A DNA stretch of 64,000 bases from the NCBI GenBank assembly GCA_900542045.1, contig UQMI01000008.1, positions 1-64,000 of the forward strand, given 5' to 3'. A program made the translations under genes and the position numbers. This DNA is from an uncultured Blautia sp. Its GTDB lineage: Bacteria > Bacillota > Clostridia > Lachnospirales > Lachnospiraceae. Below, piece after piece: positions 17,049 through 26,107 of the stretch; the first letter of the stretch is position 1; every line of letters starts with the position of its first letter. The notes beneath the pieces were generated by a model that was not told where the DNA came from, searched no databases, and saw only the letters and a list, made by a program, of their open reading frames with translations.

Positions 17049-18350
17049 ATGATGTTTCGGAAACTTCACATACAGCTTACTCTTTTATTCACGGTGATCA
17101 CCGGTCTGGTCCTGACGGCCATGAGCATCGTCTGTCTGTTCATTTCAGAAAACAGCGCCCGGGAGATCAGTTACACCACATTTCAGAACAATATCAATTC
17201 TATCCTGGATTATCTGGAAAATCAGCCTACCCTTTCCCACCAGTGGATCCGGGAAGCAGAGCAGCGTTATGGAATCTATCTGGATATTCGGGACAACGGT
17301 TCGCCGCTTTTTTTCTACACATTGCAGTCCGGCCGTCCTGACGATACTCTTTTTGACCTGGCCAGACAATCCGCAGAAAATACCCTGGCAGTTCCCACAG
17401 AATCTTCCTATACTCTGAGCGCTGTCTCCCACAGTGAATTTCAGCTGGATGCCGGAAAGCAGGGCGACTATTATGCGTCCATTGCCACCATTCCCAGAGG
17501 AAACGGCTCTCTGCAGATCACCAGCCTTTACCCGGAATACACGCTGCTGCAGCAATTTTATCACCAGCGGATCCTGTTTGCCCTGGCCACTGCAGCCGGC
17601 ATCTGCGTGCTGGCATTGTTTTCCTGGTTTTATACACACAGACTTCTGCAGCCACTGATCCAGAACCAGAAAAACCAGACCGAGTTCATCGCCGCCGCTT
17701 CTCATGAGCTTCGTTCTCCACTGGCGGTGATCCTGTCCAGCCTTTCTGCACTGCGGGTGGCAGATACTGCAGAGGCTCCCCGTTTTTATCAGTCCATCGA
17801 AAGCGAAGGACAGCGCATGTCCCATCTGATCGAAGACATGCTCTCTCTGGCCAACGCAGACAACCACACCTGGCAGATCCACCAGACGCCGGCGGCTCTG
17901 GACACTCTGCTGCTGGAAGCTTACGAAAAATATGAACCCATGGCAAAAGAAAAAAATATCTCCCTGGGGATCACCCTGCCCGAGGATGCCGTTCCACCCT
18001 GCCTTTGTGATCCCTCCCGCATCTCTCAGGTACTGGCTGTTCTGATTGACAACGCTTTAAGCTATACACCCTCCGGCGGAAGCATTCGCCTGTCCCTTGA
18101 CAGCCACCGGGACTTCCTGCAGATCTCCATCGCAGATGATGGCCCCGGTATTCCGGACGCCCAGAAAGAAGCGGTTTTCCAGAGATTCTACCGGGGAGAT
18201 GCCTCCCATAAGGACAGGGAACACTTTGGTCTGGGCCTGTGCATCGCCAGAGAAATCCTCCGTCTGCATCACGGGGAAATATCCGTCCAGGATACACCAG
18301 GCGGCGGCGCCACCTTTCTGGTACGCCTGCTCTATCATTCCGGCCACTGA
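17049..18350 (+). CDS. Sensor histidine kinase of the 13.6-18.3 kb two-component system
   Basis: The protein has 433 residues from the ATG at 17049 behind AAAGGAGG. Membrane helices lie at about 10-32 and 173-194, with a ~140-residue extracellular sensor between them. The dimerisation/phosphorylation motif is AASHELRSPL with H219. The ATPase domain follows, with N-box LIDNALSYTP, G1 DDGPGIP, F-box FQRFYRG and G2 FGLGLCIA. It pairs with the response regulator at 13619. The split arrangement places the solute-binding lipoprotein gene between the two, divergent from the kinase. This suggests that ligand-loaded lipoprotein could be part of the stimulus, an inference only. Confidence 0.95.
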   Translation: MMFRKLHIQLTLLFTVITGLVLTAMSIVCLFISENSAREISYTTFQNNINSILDYLENQPTLSHQWIREAEQRYGIYLDIRDNGSPLFFYTLQSGRPDDTLFDLARQSAENTLAVPTESSYTLSAVSHSEFQLDAGKQGDYYASIATIPRGNGSLQITSLYPEYTLLQQFYHQRILFALATAAGICVLALFSWFYTHRLLQPLIQNQKNQTEFIAAASHELRSPLAVILSSLSALRVADTAEAPRFYQSIESEGQRMSHLIEDMLSLANADNHTWQIHQTPAALDTLLLEAYEKYEPMAKEKNISLGITLPEDAVPPCLCDPSRISQVLAVLIDNALSYTPSGGSIRLSLDSHRDFLQISIADDGPGIPDAQKEAVFQRFYRGDASHKDREHFGLGLCIAREILRLHHGEISVQDTPGGGATFLVRLLYHSGH

Positions 18351-18415
18351 ACACCATCTGTTTTCCGCCATAGAACAGGGAAAGCTAAAACGATTCGTTC
18401 TGCTTTCATTTCTAT

Positions 18416-18463
18416 AAAAAAAGATGCCCGACAGCTTTATATGCTGTACCGGACATCTTTTTT
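18416..18463. terminator. Bidirectional terminator between kinase and MacB-type permease
   Basis: AAAAAAAGATG-(C)CCG-ACAGC pairs with GCTGT-CGG-ACATCTTTTTT around a short loop, with A and T runs on both sides. It serves the convergent genes at 17049-18350 and 18483-19733. Confidence 0.85.
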
Positions 18464-18482
18464 ATATACCAGATCCCCTGAA

Positions 18483-19733
18483 TTATTCTCTCCGAAGAGC
18501 ATCAATAGGATTCAGATTGGCCGCCTTGATGGAAGGCAGCAGGCCAAACACCAGGCCGATCACCATGGAAAACACCACAGATCCGATGATCGCCGGCATA
18601 CTAATAGCTGTAGGTGCCTTGGATACCTCGGAAACGATCTTGGAAAGGATGATCCCGAAGAATACCCCCAGGATTCCGCCAATGCTGGTCAGCACGGCCG
18701 CCTCTGTAAGAAACTGTATCAGAATCTTTTTCTTTCTGGCTCCAATAGCCTTTTTCAGCCCGATCTCACTGGTTCGCTCTGTAACCGAAACCAGCATGAT
18801 ATTCATCACACCGATTCCGCCTACCAGAAGCGATATACTGGCGATCCACAACAGCTGATTGTTGGTACTTTCGCTGAGGCTCTGCAGATTGCGTACCCGC
18901 TCCATCACATCTTCATTCTTATATTTCACTGTAGCTGTCTGAGTATCGATTCCCTGATTCAGAACATCTGCCGTCTTCTGTCCGGCTGTACTCATCTCTT
19001 CTGTACTGGCGGCCTGAATCACCGCATGCTGAGGTTCATCGTATTGATATACAATAGGCCAAACTGCGCTCGGCAGCAGAACCTTGCCGCTCTCCGTCTG
19101 ATTATACTGGTAATACTCATCAATGGAATTGATCACAGGTTCATAGATATCCTGCTGGACGATCACGCCTACAACCACAAAAGGTTCTCCTTTAATTTCG
19201 ATAGTTTTTCCCAGAGGACTCTCATCTCCAAACAGCCCGCTGGCCGAATTCTGATCCAGAAGAGCCACCTTCCGATACTGGGTATAGTCCTGTTCCACAA
19301 AACCACGGCCAGCCTGCACCGCATAACCGCAGGTATCCAGATAATTTGTATCAATCCCCAGCACCTGTCCTCCCTGAAGGCCGGAATTCTTGTAATAGAT
19401 ACTGTCCGCATAGCTTCTGCTGTAATAAAAGGAAGCATTTACCACACTGGGAATTTTCCGGATCTCTTCCTTCTGTTCATCGGTGATCACCGGTGCCTGG
19501 GCACCTGTGCCATACTCCACATCATATTCCATATCTCCATCGTAAAGACGAACGTTGACCGTATTATTTCCGGAACCGATCAGATTCTGTTTAATCTGCT
19601 CACTGGTTCCCTTGATCGTAGATACAATAGAAATAATAGCGGCAATTCCGATAATAATTCCCAGCATAGTCAGAAAGGAGCGCATCTTATGTGACCAGAT
19701 TCCCTGAAACGAAAGTCTGATATTTTCAATCAT
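18483..19733 (-). CDS. MacB/FtsX-like ABC transporter permease
   Basis: The protein has 416 residues in the classic MacB permease layout: helix 1 ([17 protein letters not shown]), a ~230-residue extracytoplasmic core domain ([25 protein letters not shown]), then three helices including [16 protein letters not shown] and the [14 protein letters not shown] cytoplasmic segment. It is the last gene of the operon adaptor-ATPase-adaptor-permease (23870 down to 18483) and works with the ATPase at 21736-22416. Such systems export peptides, lipid II-binding toxins or antimicrobials. The substrate is unknown. Confidence 0.93.
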   Translation of the reverse strand: MIENIRLSFQGIWSHKMRSFLTMLGIIIGIAAIISIVSTIKGTSEQIKQNLIGSGNNTVNVRLYDGDMEYDVEYGTGAQAPVITDEQKEEIRKIPSVVNASFYYSRSYADSIYYKNSGLQGGQVLGIDTNYLDTCGYAVQAGRGFVEQDYTQYRKVALLDQNSASGLFGDESPLGKTIEIKGEPFVVVGVIVQQDIYEPVINSIDEYYQYNQTESGKVLLPSAVWPIVYQYDEPQHAVIQAASTEEMSTAGQKTADVLNQGIDTQTATVKYKNEDVMERVRNLQSLSESTNNQLLWIASISLLVGGIGVMNIMLVSVTERTSEIGLKKAIGARKKKILIQFLTEAAVLTSIGGILGVFFGIILSKIVSEVSKAPTAISMPAIIGSVVFSMVIGLVFGLLPSIKAANLNPIDALRRE

Positions 19734-19753
19734 ACATTATCTTCTCCTTCCTC

Positions 19754-21739
19754 TTAATAGCCATACAGCTCGTCCATAGTGCCTTCTTTTGTCTTGGACC
19801 CGTCTTTTATGTCATTTCCATAAGGGAAAGCTACTTTATCATCATGGGTCAGGCCGCTTAAAATCTGTATCGTATAGCCATCTGTGCTGACTCTTGCCTC
19901 CACGATCTGCCGCTTCAGTCTGCCATTTTCGTCTTTGTAGACATAATACTGGCCATTTTCCGACCTTACAAAAGCCTGGGGCAGATCAATGGAGTTGAGG
20001 TCCTGACTTTGCAGATTATCCAGAGTAATGTTCACCCCTTCCCCATTGCTCAGCTCCACATCTTCCTGCACCGCTGCCACAAAGGGGTAGTAAGAGGAGT
20101 TGGTATTTCCGCTTCCGTAATAACTTCCGGAATCCGCAGGATACTCTGACACTTCAGTGATCTCCGCCTGAAAAACATTTCCTGTCTCATAGGAGGTACA
20201 GGTCAGCATATCTCCCACATTCAGAGTGTCCAGCATCAGCTCGCTGATATTGCCCTCCACATAATAACCGCCGTCACTCTCAATGACCATAAACGCATCC
20301 CCGCTGTAGTTGCCTGTCACCGGATCTCCCATGCTTTTTACCACGCCATTTACTGTACTGGTAACTGTCTTCTTTTCCAGCTCCCGCTGCAGCCTGGAAA
20401 TCTTGATATTCGATGCCCGAATCTGCAGTTCCAGTTCACTGACCTGCCGTTCCTGCTGCTTAATGGCTTCTTCCCTGGTAAGCGTAGTACCCTGTCCGTC
20501 ATCTCCATCGTCATAATAACCATCGTCATAATAGCCGTCATCAAAGAAATCATCCGGATTTTCCGGCTCCGGAGTCGGCGTCGGTGTCACAACCTGTTCC
20601 GGATCCAGATCAAAGCCCGGGCTTATGGCTCCGTTCATTTCGTAGACTGTCTCCTCTTCCGGATCTACCGGATTGGTCAGCAGTCCTCCATTTCTTACGT
20701 AATATCCCGTCAGAGAAGTTTCTCCCTGATCCTCTGTACTCCAGGTATCCTCCTCATGGAACTCCAGCCGGAACCAGAAGCCGTCTTCCGAAAGCTGCTC
20801 CACTCCCTCTGCATCATAACCTGCTGCCTCGTTCAGGAAAGATCCCATTACAATGACTCTTCCTGCCTCACTGCTGCAGAGAAATACATAGGGGTCCTCT
20901 TTTGTTCCGGATCCGCTGTGCCTCTCTTCTATAGTTGTCAGCACCTTATAGAACAGATTACCATTTTCATCTTCCACAGGATCCCTGTCTTCTTCCAGTT
21001 CTGCCGGAGGTTCTTCCACAGTAAACCCCTGCTCCGGTTCATCTGGAATCTCCTCTGCTCCGGTATCCGGTTCATCTTCTGTTTCTGCCTCAAAGGAGAT
21101 CAGAGAAGGAAAAGACGCCGCCACAGTATAAGAATTCCCGCCAAAAAGTCCAGCCCATCCAACGGCTATGGATGTACTTTTTGTACCTTCCGCGTTGGTG
21201 GTAGCCAGGCTTCCTGGTTCCTCCGTGGTATCCAGATCATCCGGAAAGATCTCATTGTCTTCAGATGTATTGCTGTCTTCATCTGCGTCATTACTGTAAA
21301 CACTTCCCGGTGTGACCACAGCATCTGTTCCCGTATTCTCTTCAATGGGACCGCCATTCTTCAGGCTGGTCAGACGATCCTGGGCCTTTTTCAGATTTTG
21401 CTGCTGCTGCTGTCTGGTAAGCACTGCGATCTCCAACTCCATCTCTTTCAGCGTCATGTCAAAAGAGAGCAGCTTATCTCCTCTTCGCACATGGTCACCT
21501 ACACCAACATACGTATTTTCTATAATAGAATCCTTCTCAAGAGTCACTTTCTGAGTCACATTTGCAGAAATCTGTCCTTCCATGCTTTCTCCGCTGTACC
21601 AGCTCATGGAAATATCGCTGACCGGTATCACAAGGACTTTTTCTGCATTGGCATTTCTTGCTACGACGATTCCTCCAGCCACCAGCGAGCAGACCAGAAG
21701 AACCGATATCACTGAAATTATAATCTTCTTTCTGCTCAT
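19754..21739 (-). CDS. Membrane fusion protein with a large coiled-coil tip insertion
   Basis: The protein has 661 residues, against about 380-500 for the family. A membrane helix lies at 5-27, the first lipoyl half-motif near 74-95 (VGVGDHVRRGDKLLSF), and the first hairpin helix at 96-128. About 290 inserted residues follow (129-418): an acidic, low-complexity stretch, a small folded region around 260-350 (FYKVLTTIEERHSG to LTGYYVRNGG), then VTPTPTPEPE and DDGYYDDGYYDDGDDG. The second helix (419-457) and second lipoyl half (TSTVNGVVKSMGDPVTGN) come next, then barrel domains. The insertion sits at the hairpin tip, the part that meets TolC in Gram-negatives. The gene overlaps the ATPase gene by four bases. 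Confidence 0.88.
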   Translation of the reverse strand: MSRKKIIISVISVLLVCSLVAGGIVVARNANAEKVLVIPVSDISMSWYSGESMEGQISANVTQKVTLEKDSIIENTYVGVGDHVRRGDKLLSFDMTLKEMELEIAVLTRQQQQQNLKKAQDRLTSLKNGGPIEENTGTDAVVTPGSVYSNDADEDSNTSEDNEIFPDDLDTTEEPGSLATTNAEGTKSTSIAVGWAGLFGGNSYTVAASFPSLISFEAETEDEPDTGAEEIPDEPEQGFTVEEPPAELEEDRDPVEDENGNLFYKVLTTIEERHSGSGTKEDPYVFLCSSEAGRVIVMGSFLNEAAGYDAEGVEQLSEDGFWFRLEFHEEDTWSTEDQGETSLTGYYVRNGGLLTNPVDPEEETVYEMNGAISPGFDLDPEQVVTPTPTPEPENPDDFFDDGYYDDGYYDDGDDGQGTTLTREEAIKQQERQVSELELQIRASNIKISRLQRELEKKTVTSTVNGVVKSMGDPVTGNYSGDAFMVIESDGGYYVEGNISELMLDTLNVGDMLTCTSYETGNVFQAEITEVSEYPADSGSYYGSGNTNSSYYPFVAAVQEDVELSNGEGVNITLDNLQSQDLNSIDLPQAFVRSENGQYYVYKDENGRLKRQIVEARVSTDGYTIQILSGLTHDDKVAFPYGNDIKDGSKTKEGTMDELYGY

Positions 21740-22416
21740 ACCTTCACCTCTTTCTCCTGAAGCTCGCCATCACGGATCTGCACGATTCTGGCTGCATGAG
21801 AGGCAATCTCCGCATCATGGGTGATCATCAGCACGGTAACGCCTTCCTCATTCAGGCGCTGAAACAATTCCATCACCTGGGTTCCGGACTTGCTGTCCAG
21901 AGCTCCTGTGGGCTCATCTGCCAGCAGGATTTTGGGATTATTTACGATGGCACGTGCAATGGCCACACGCTGCATCTGTCCGCCGGAAAGCTGATTGGGC
22001 CGAAAATCCACACGGTCTGCAAGGCCCACCCGCTCCAGAGCCTGAAAAGCCCGTTCTTTTCTCTCTTTCTTCGGTACCCCTGCATAATTTAAAGGCATTT
22101 CCACATTTTCCAGGGCCGTCTGCTTGGGAAGCAGATGAAAGCTCTGAAACACAAAACCAATCTTATGCAGACGCAGATCTGACATTTCATTTTCCGTACA
22201 TTGATTGATATTTTGTCCATCCAGGATGAACTCTCCGGAAGTTGCCTTATCCAGACAGCCGATAATATTCATCAGTGTAGTCTTTCCAGATCCGGATGGC
22301 CCCATAATCGCCACATATTCTCCCTCTTCCATGGAGAAGTTGACATTTTTCAGAACCGGCACCTTTAACTTACCCTGCTGATATTCCTTATAAATATTCT
22401 GAAGTTCCAAAATCAT
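21736..22416 (-). CDS. MacB/LolD-type ABC transporter ATP-binding protein
   Basis: The protein has 226 residues with Walker A GPSGSGKT (39-46), Q-loop [10 protein letters not shown], signature LSGGQ (143-147), Walker B ILLADEP (163-169) and the H-loop in MITHDAEIA. The TGALDS block after Walker B is typical of the MacB/LolD class. It energises the permease at 18483-19733. ATGA junctions of four bases at both ends tie it translationally to the two adaptor genes. Confidence 0.96.
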   Translation of the reverse strand: MILELQNIYKEYQQGKLKVPVLKNVNFSMEEGEYVAIMGPSGSGKTTLMNIIGCLDKATSGEFILDGQNINQCTENEMSDLRLHKIGFVFQSFHLLPKQTALENVEMPLNYAGVPKKERKERAFQALERVGLADRVDFRPNQLSGGQMQRVAIARAIVNNPKILLADEPTGALDSKSGTQVMELFQRLNEEGVTVLMITHDAEIASHAARIVQIRDGELQEKEVKV

Positions 22417-23870
22417 TCCGGCGCCACTCCTTCCTGAACATTGGGATCCTCCACTATCACATCACCAAAAGGTCCATCCGGAGATGCTTCGATGATTTCC
22501 ACATCTTCTTCCGGCATGTTTTCATCCGCAGCTTCCTCTTCTCCCGGACCTTCCACAGCAGGGTCTTCTCCCAGCTCTTCTTCCGGAATTTCCTCTTCCA
22601 TAACACTGCCGTCCTCTCCTGCAGTATCTTCACCGGTATAAGGAATCTGAGCACTGTCATTAATTTCCGTAGGCAATCCCTCTTCCAGAGCGTCTGTAGG
22701 GAATGCAATGCAGTCTTCTTTTTCCAGCCCCTCTGTAATCTCATATTTGTCCAATTCTGCGTCATACTCTCCCAGAGACACCGGCTGTTTCACCAGCTGA
22801 TCCCTGTCATCCGACATCCATACATAAGGTTCTGTATCGGCATCTACAATATAGAAAGCATCCAGCCAAAGTCCGTCTTTCCTGTCTTCCTGGCCATAAT
22901 CCATCTCTATATAGACATGCTGTCCCAGCATCAGTCCATCGGCATTATCCAGATTCACATAAAACGGGTAGGAACTGGAAGTGGTCTGCGTTTCTTCACC
23001 GCCGGCTGCCCCGATATAAACTGCCGAATTATTATTGGTAATGGGATTCTCCATATCTACCGTTCCCATAGTTCCGGACCAGGTAACAGAAGAGTCCACC
23101 CGGGACCGGATGATTACCGGCGTCCCCTCCACAATGGATTGTATATTCTGTTCATTGATTGTTCCCTTTACCCGGTAGTTCCCCGTTCCCAGAATCGTAA
23201 TAAACGCAGAACCTTCCCCGCTGCCGCCTGCATCCAGGTCACTGGAAACGCCGCTGGAACCCTCTTCCAGTTTACTGGTATCAATGCTTTTTACCACACC
23301 GGCAATTTCACTGGTGATCACTGTATTGGCCGCAGCACTCTGCAGTTTTTCAATTTCCTTAGTCTTGCTTTTCTGTGAATATTCATTCTTCTTGATATCC
23401 ATCTTGGTCTGCTGAATCTGTATCGTATAGGACAGCTGATTATCAGCTCCCGCTGTCTTTTTTTCTTTTTCTAATGTGGAAAGCTGCTCCTGCAGACTCA
23501 GCACATCATTTTTCAACTGATCCAGTTCCAGCTGGGCCTGTTCCAGATCGTCCTGACTGGCACTGGCGTCATATTCAAAAAGCGGAGTACCGGCTGCAAT
23601 TTCCTGCCCCACAGAGACCTTTACATCCTTCACCACCCGGTTGCTCTCCAGTTTCACCTCTACCGTTTCCTGAGGTTCTACCACACCGGCATACCGGTTC
23701 TGAGTTCCGGACGAAGTCTCTGTCAGTGAACTGACAGTAGATACATAAACCACATTATCACCTGCACTGCTTTCTCCGCCCATACGGTCACGCAGAAAAT
23801 ACCAGCCAAATCCTGTCAAAAGACCAACTGCAACCACTATCCCCCCTATAATGGTAATTTTTCTTTTCAT
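22413..23870 (-). CDS. Membrane fusion protein with acidic C-terminal tail
   Basis: The protein has 485 residues from the ATG at 23870 (AGGAGGGG upstream); a longer frame has no such site. A membrane helix (ITIIGGIVVAVGLLTGFGWYF) is followed by a lipoyl half (VKVSVGQEIAAGTPLFEYD), a coiled-coil hairpin (about 110-185), the second lipoyl half (ITSEIAGVVKSIDT) and barrel domains. A ~75-residue tail very rich in E and D follows. It is the first gene of the exporter operon. Two adaptors for one transporter is unusual, and they may form a hetero-complex. A -10 TATAAT lies at 23944-23939 on the minus strand, with no clear -35. Confidence 0.88.
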   Translation of the reverse strand: MKRKITIIGGIVVAVGLLTGFGWYFLRDRMGGESSAGDNVVYVSTVSSLTETSSGTQNRYAGVVEPQETVEVKLESNRVVKDVKVSVGQEIAAGTPLFEYDASASQDDLEQAQLELDQLKNDVLSLQEQLSTLEKEKKTAGADNQLSYTIQIQQTKMDIKKNEYSQKSKTKEIEKLQSAAANTVITSEIAGVVKSIDTSKLEEGSSGVSSDLDAGGSGEGSAFITILGTGNYRVKGTINEQNIQSIVEGTPVIIRSRVDSSVTWSGTMGTVDMENPITNNNSAVYIGAAGGEETQTTSSSYPFYVNLDNADGLMLGQHVYIEMDYGQEDRKDGLWLDAFYIVDADTEPYVWMSDDRDQLVKQPVSLGEYDAELDKYEITEGLEKEDCIAFPTDALEEGLPTEINDSAQIPYTGEDTAGEDGSVMEEEIPEEELGEDPAVEGPGEEEAADENMPEEDVEIIEASPDGPFGDVIVEDPNVQEGVAPE

Positions 23871-24011
23871 TTTTCCCCTCCTGGTCGAATTCTCATCCCT
23901 GTTTTCAGGGAGTTTCACATCAGTTGACACATACAGTCATTATAGCAAACTATGCCGAAAAAAAAAAGGGGAAATACGGCCTCAACCGGTCGGCCTGCCG
24001 TTGACTTCATA

Positions 24012-24040
24012 TTGACCTTTGCAGACGTATCTGGTAAACT
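24012..24040 (+). promoter_or_regulatory. Promoter of the lipoprotein gene
   Basis: -35 TTGACC (24012-24017), 17-base spacer, -10 TAAACT (24035-24040). It is divergent from the exporter operon. Confidence 0.6.
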
Positions 24041-24079
24041 GGATGCGTTGAAATATGTAACAGAAAGGATACTTTCATA

Positions 24080-25285
24080 ATGAAAACAAACCGAATTTTA
24101 TCACTTCTTCTTCTCTGCCTCACTGTCTTTCTGCTGGCAGGCTGCGCAAACCTGCACAAAACAGATATTGAAGAAGTGATCACAGGAGAACTGGATCTTC
24201 TGAAAAATCTGGATTCCAGCACGACACAGAAGTATATCTCCTACAAAGAACTGTTTCCGGACGCAGTAGAATCAGGGTCCATACCGGAAGAGGTAGAAGA
24301 AGTATTTTCCCTTTTCTTCCAAAATTTCAATTATAAGATCCTGTCCCTGGACGTAAAAGAGAATACTGCCGTTGCAGATATCCGCTTGCAGACCATAGAC
24401 GCCCAGACTCTGGCGAAAGATTTCGCCGCCGCACGTCTTGAGCAGTATATTACCACTGCTGCTGATTCCCCTGATACCAAAGACAATACAAACGATTCTC
24501 TGGAAGCACATTATTTGCTGTTATATAAAATACTGAAAGAAAAAGAATACGGAACTGTAGAGACCAGCTGTACCATGCACCTGGTCAAGAAAAATGAGAT
24601 GTGGTATATCCAAAGTGATCCAACCCTGGAAAATCAGCTGGTGGGCGGATTTATTTCCTATTTGTCGGATTCCCGGCTTTTATCTGCCGAAGAAGCCGCG
24701 GAAATTTACTTTTCCACCATCAAAAATCTGGAAGAACAACAGTTTGCCAATTATCTTGGACTGGACTCGGTTCTGGACACCAGTGATGACACCAAAAAGG
24801 CACTGGCCGAAGCTCTGATCTCCAAGGTACATACCCTGTTCAACTATCAGATCAATGGTACTTCTGAGGCCAATCTCTACGCAGAAGTGGATATTACCCT
24901 GACCACTCTGGATACCCAGCAGGTACTGGATCAGTATGAATCCAAACTGAATGCCTACCTTGCCACTTCCGATGCCGTAATCGATGGGGTGGAGGGCCGC
25001 ACCCGGTATTCCCAGGAACTGCTCCTCCAGGAAATCCAGAACACCTCCGCTTCTGCCACCACAGACGTCTCTGTGATCCTGGTCAACGATGGGGTATCCT
25101 GGAAATTAAAACTGAATGATTCCATCGGCAATGCACTTTTTGGAAATCTGATCACTCTTCCGTCTTCTTCCGAGAGCAGTTTTGATTCTGCGGAAGACTA
25201 TGCGGAAGATGCAGAATATGAATACGATTCTGAAGATACAATAACCGCTGACAGTGAAGAATCGGAAGATGACTACTGTTACTGA
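24080..25285 (+). CDS. Lipoprotein of unknown function with an internal duplication
   Basis: The protein has 401 residues. The signal peptide ends in LLAGC, giving Cys22 as the lipid anchor. Two similar halves are visible. FNYKI at about residue 90 and FNYQI at about 255 are each followed by a strand-rich segment with ADIRLQTID or VDITLTTLD, and then by a closing segment with MWYIQSD or SWKLKLN. The C-terminus is an acidic tail (EDAEYEYDSED, ending DDYCY). The duplicated unit resembles small DUF-type lipoprotein domains of Firmicutes, but I do not recognise the family. It diverges from the MacB-type exporter operon and may be an accessory to it. Its end overlaps the convergent TSUP gene by seven bases. 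Confidence 0.8.
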   Translation: MKTNRILSLLLLCLTVFLLAGCANLHKTDIEEVITGELDLLKNLDSSTTQKYISYKELFPDAVESGSIPEEVEEVFSLFFQNFNYKILSLDVKENTAVADIRLQTIDAQTLAKDFAAARLEQYITTAADSPDTKDNTNDSLEAHYLLLYKILKEKEYGTVETSCTMHLVKKNEMWYIQSDPTLENQLVGGFISYLSDSRLLSAEEAAEIYFSTIKNLEEQQFANYLGLDSVLDTSDDTKKALAEALISKVHTLFNYQINGTSEANLYAEVDITLTTLDTQQVLDQYESKLNAYLATSDAVIDGVEGRTRYSQELLLQEIQNTSASATTDVSVILVNDGVSWKLKLNDSIGNALFGNLITLPSSSESSFDSAEDYAEDAEYEYDSEDTITADSEESEDDYCY

Positions 25286-26040
25286 CCAGACAGTATTTTC
25301 ACAAATAAAAGGACAAGTACCACAAGAATAACAGGCCGTACAACACGGCTTCCATTTTTCATCACCATCCCGGAGCCAATATAATGTCCTGCAATACTGA
25401 ATACCGCAGCCGCCAGCCCCAGAGGAAGGATAATGGTACGATTCACCAGAAATACCAGGAGCGCAGCCGTATTGGATGACAGATTCGCCAGCTTCATATT
25501 TCCGGAAGCCCGGCGTACATCCATCTTCGCCAGCCCCGTATAAAGCAGCAGCAGAAAAGTTCCGGTGCCGGGGCCGTAAAATCCATCATAGCAGCCCACC
25601 GCAAAGGAAGACGCCGCCACAATGAACCACTGTTTTTTCCTGGGAATGTCTATCTCCTCATTCTTACCGTCCAGATCTTTTTTCCGAAACACATAAAAAG
25701 CCACAACAGGCAGCACTGCCAGCAGAATCATTTTCAGGATCCTGTCGCTGGTCCGCAACGCCAGCTGTGCGCCCAGAAAAGAGCCGAACAGAGCCATGGA
25801 AATGCAGGGCACGGCCAGAGACCAGTTGACAAACCGGTTCCGGCACAGCCGGAAAGTGGAGATCGCCGTTCCCGTAGCCGAAGAAAGCTTGTTGGTCGCC
25901 AGGGCATTATGCATGGGCAGGCCCGCCAGCAGATAGGCCGGCAGTGAGATCAGACCTCCTCCTCCTGCGATGGCATCCACAAAACTGGCCAGAAAAACCA
26001 GCGGACAAACGATCAGAAATGTATGTATCGTTAATTCCAT
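25279..26040 (-). CDS. TSUP (TauE/SafE) family membrane transporter
   Basis: The protein has 253 residues, almost entirely membrane helices (about seven or eight). The N-terminal FVDAIAGGGGLISLPAYLL and the central CYDGFYGPGTGTF are the paired signatures of the TSUP family, which moves sulfite, sulfonates or other organic anions. The substrate cannot be told from the sequence. The ATG at 26040 follows GAGGATAAATA. It lies downstream of the aspS terminator and is probably transcribed by read-through or alone. Confidence 0.93.
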   Translation of the reverse strand: MELTIHTFLIVCPLVFLASFVDAIAGGGGLISLPAYLLAGLPMHNALATNKLSSATGTAISTFRLCRNRFVNWSLAVPCISMALFGSFLGAQLALRTSDRILKMILLAVLPVVAFYVFRKKDLDGKNEEIDIPRKKQWFIVAASSFAVGCYDGFYGPGTGTFLLLLYTGLAKMDVRRASGNMKLANLSSNTAALLVFLVNRTIILPLGLAAAVFSIAGHYIGSGMVMKNGSRVVRPVILVVLVLLFVKILSGQ

Positions 26041-26053
26041 TATTTATCCTCAC

Positions 26054-26084
26054 AAAAGCTGTCCCGGCAGGCGGGACAGCTTTT
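26054..26084 (-). terminator. aspS terminator
   Basis: AAAAGCTGTCCC (26054-26065) / GGGACAGCTTTT (26073-26084), ending in four U on the minus strand. It closes the long hisS-aspS transcription unit. Confidence 0.75.
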
Positions 26085-26107
26085 ATTTCTTTACTATTTT
26101 TTCAGAG

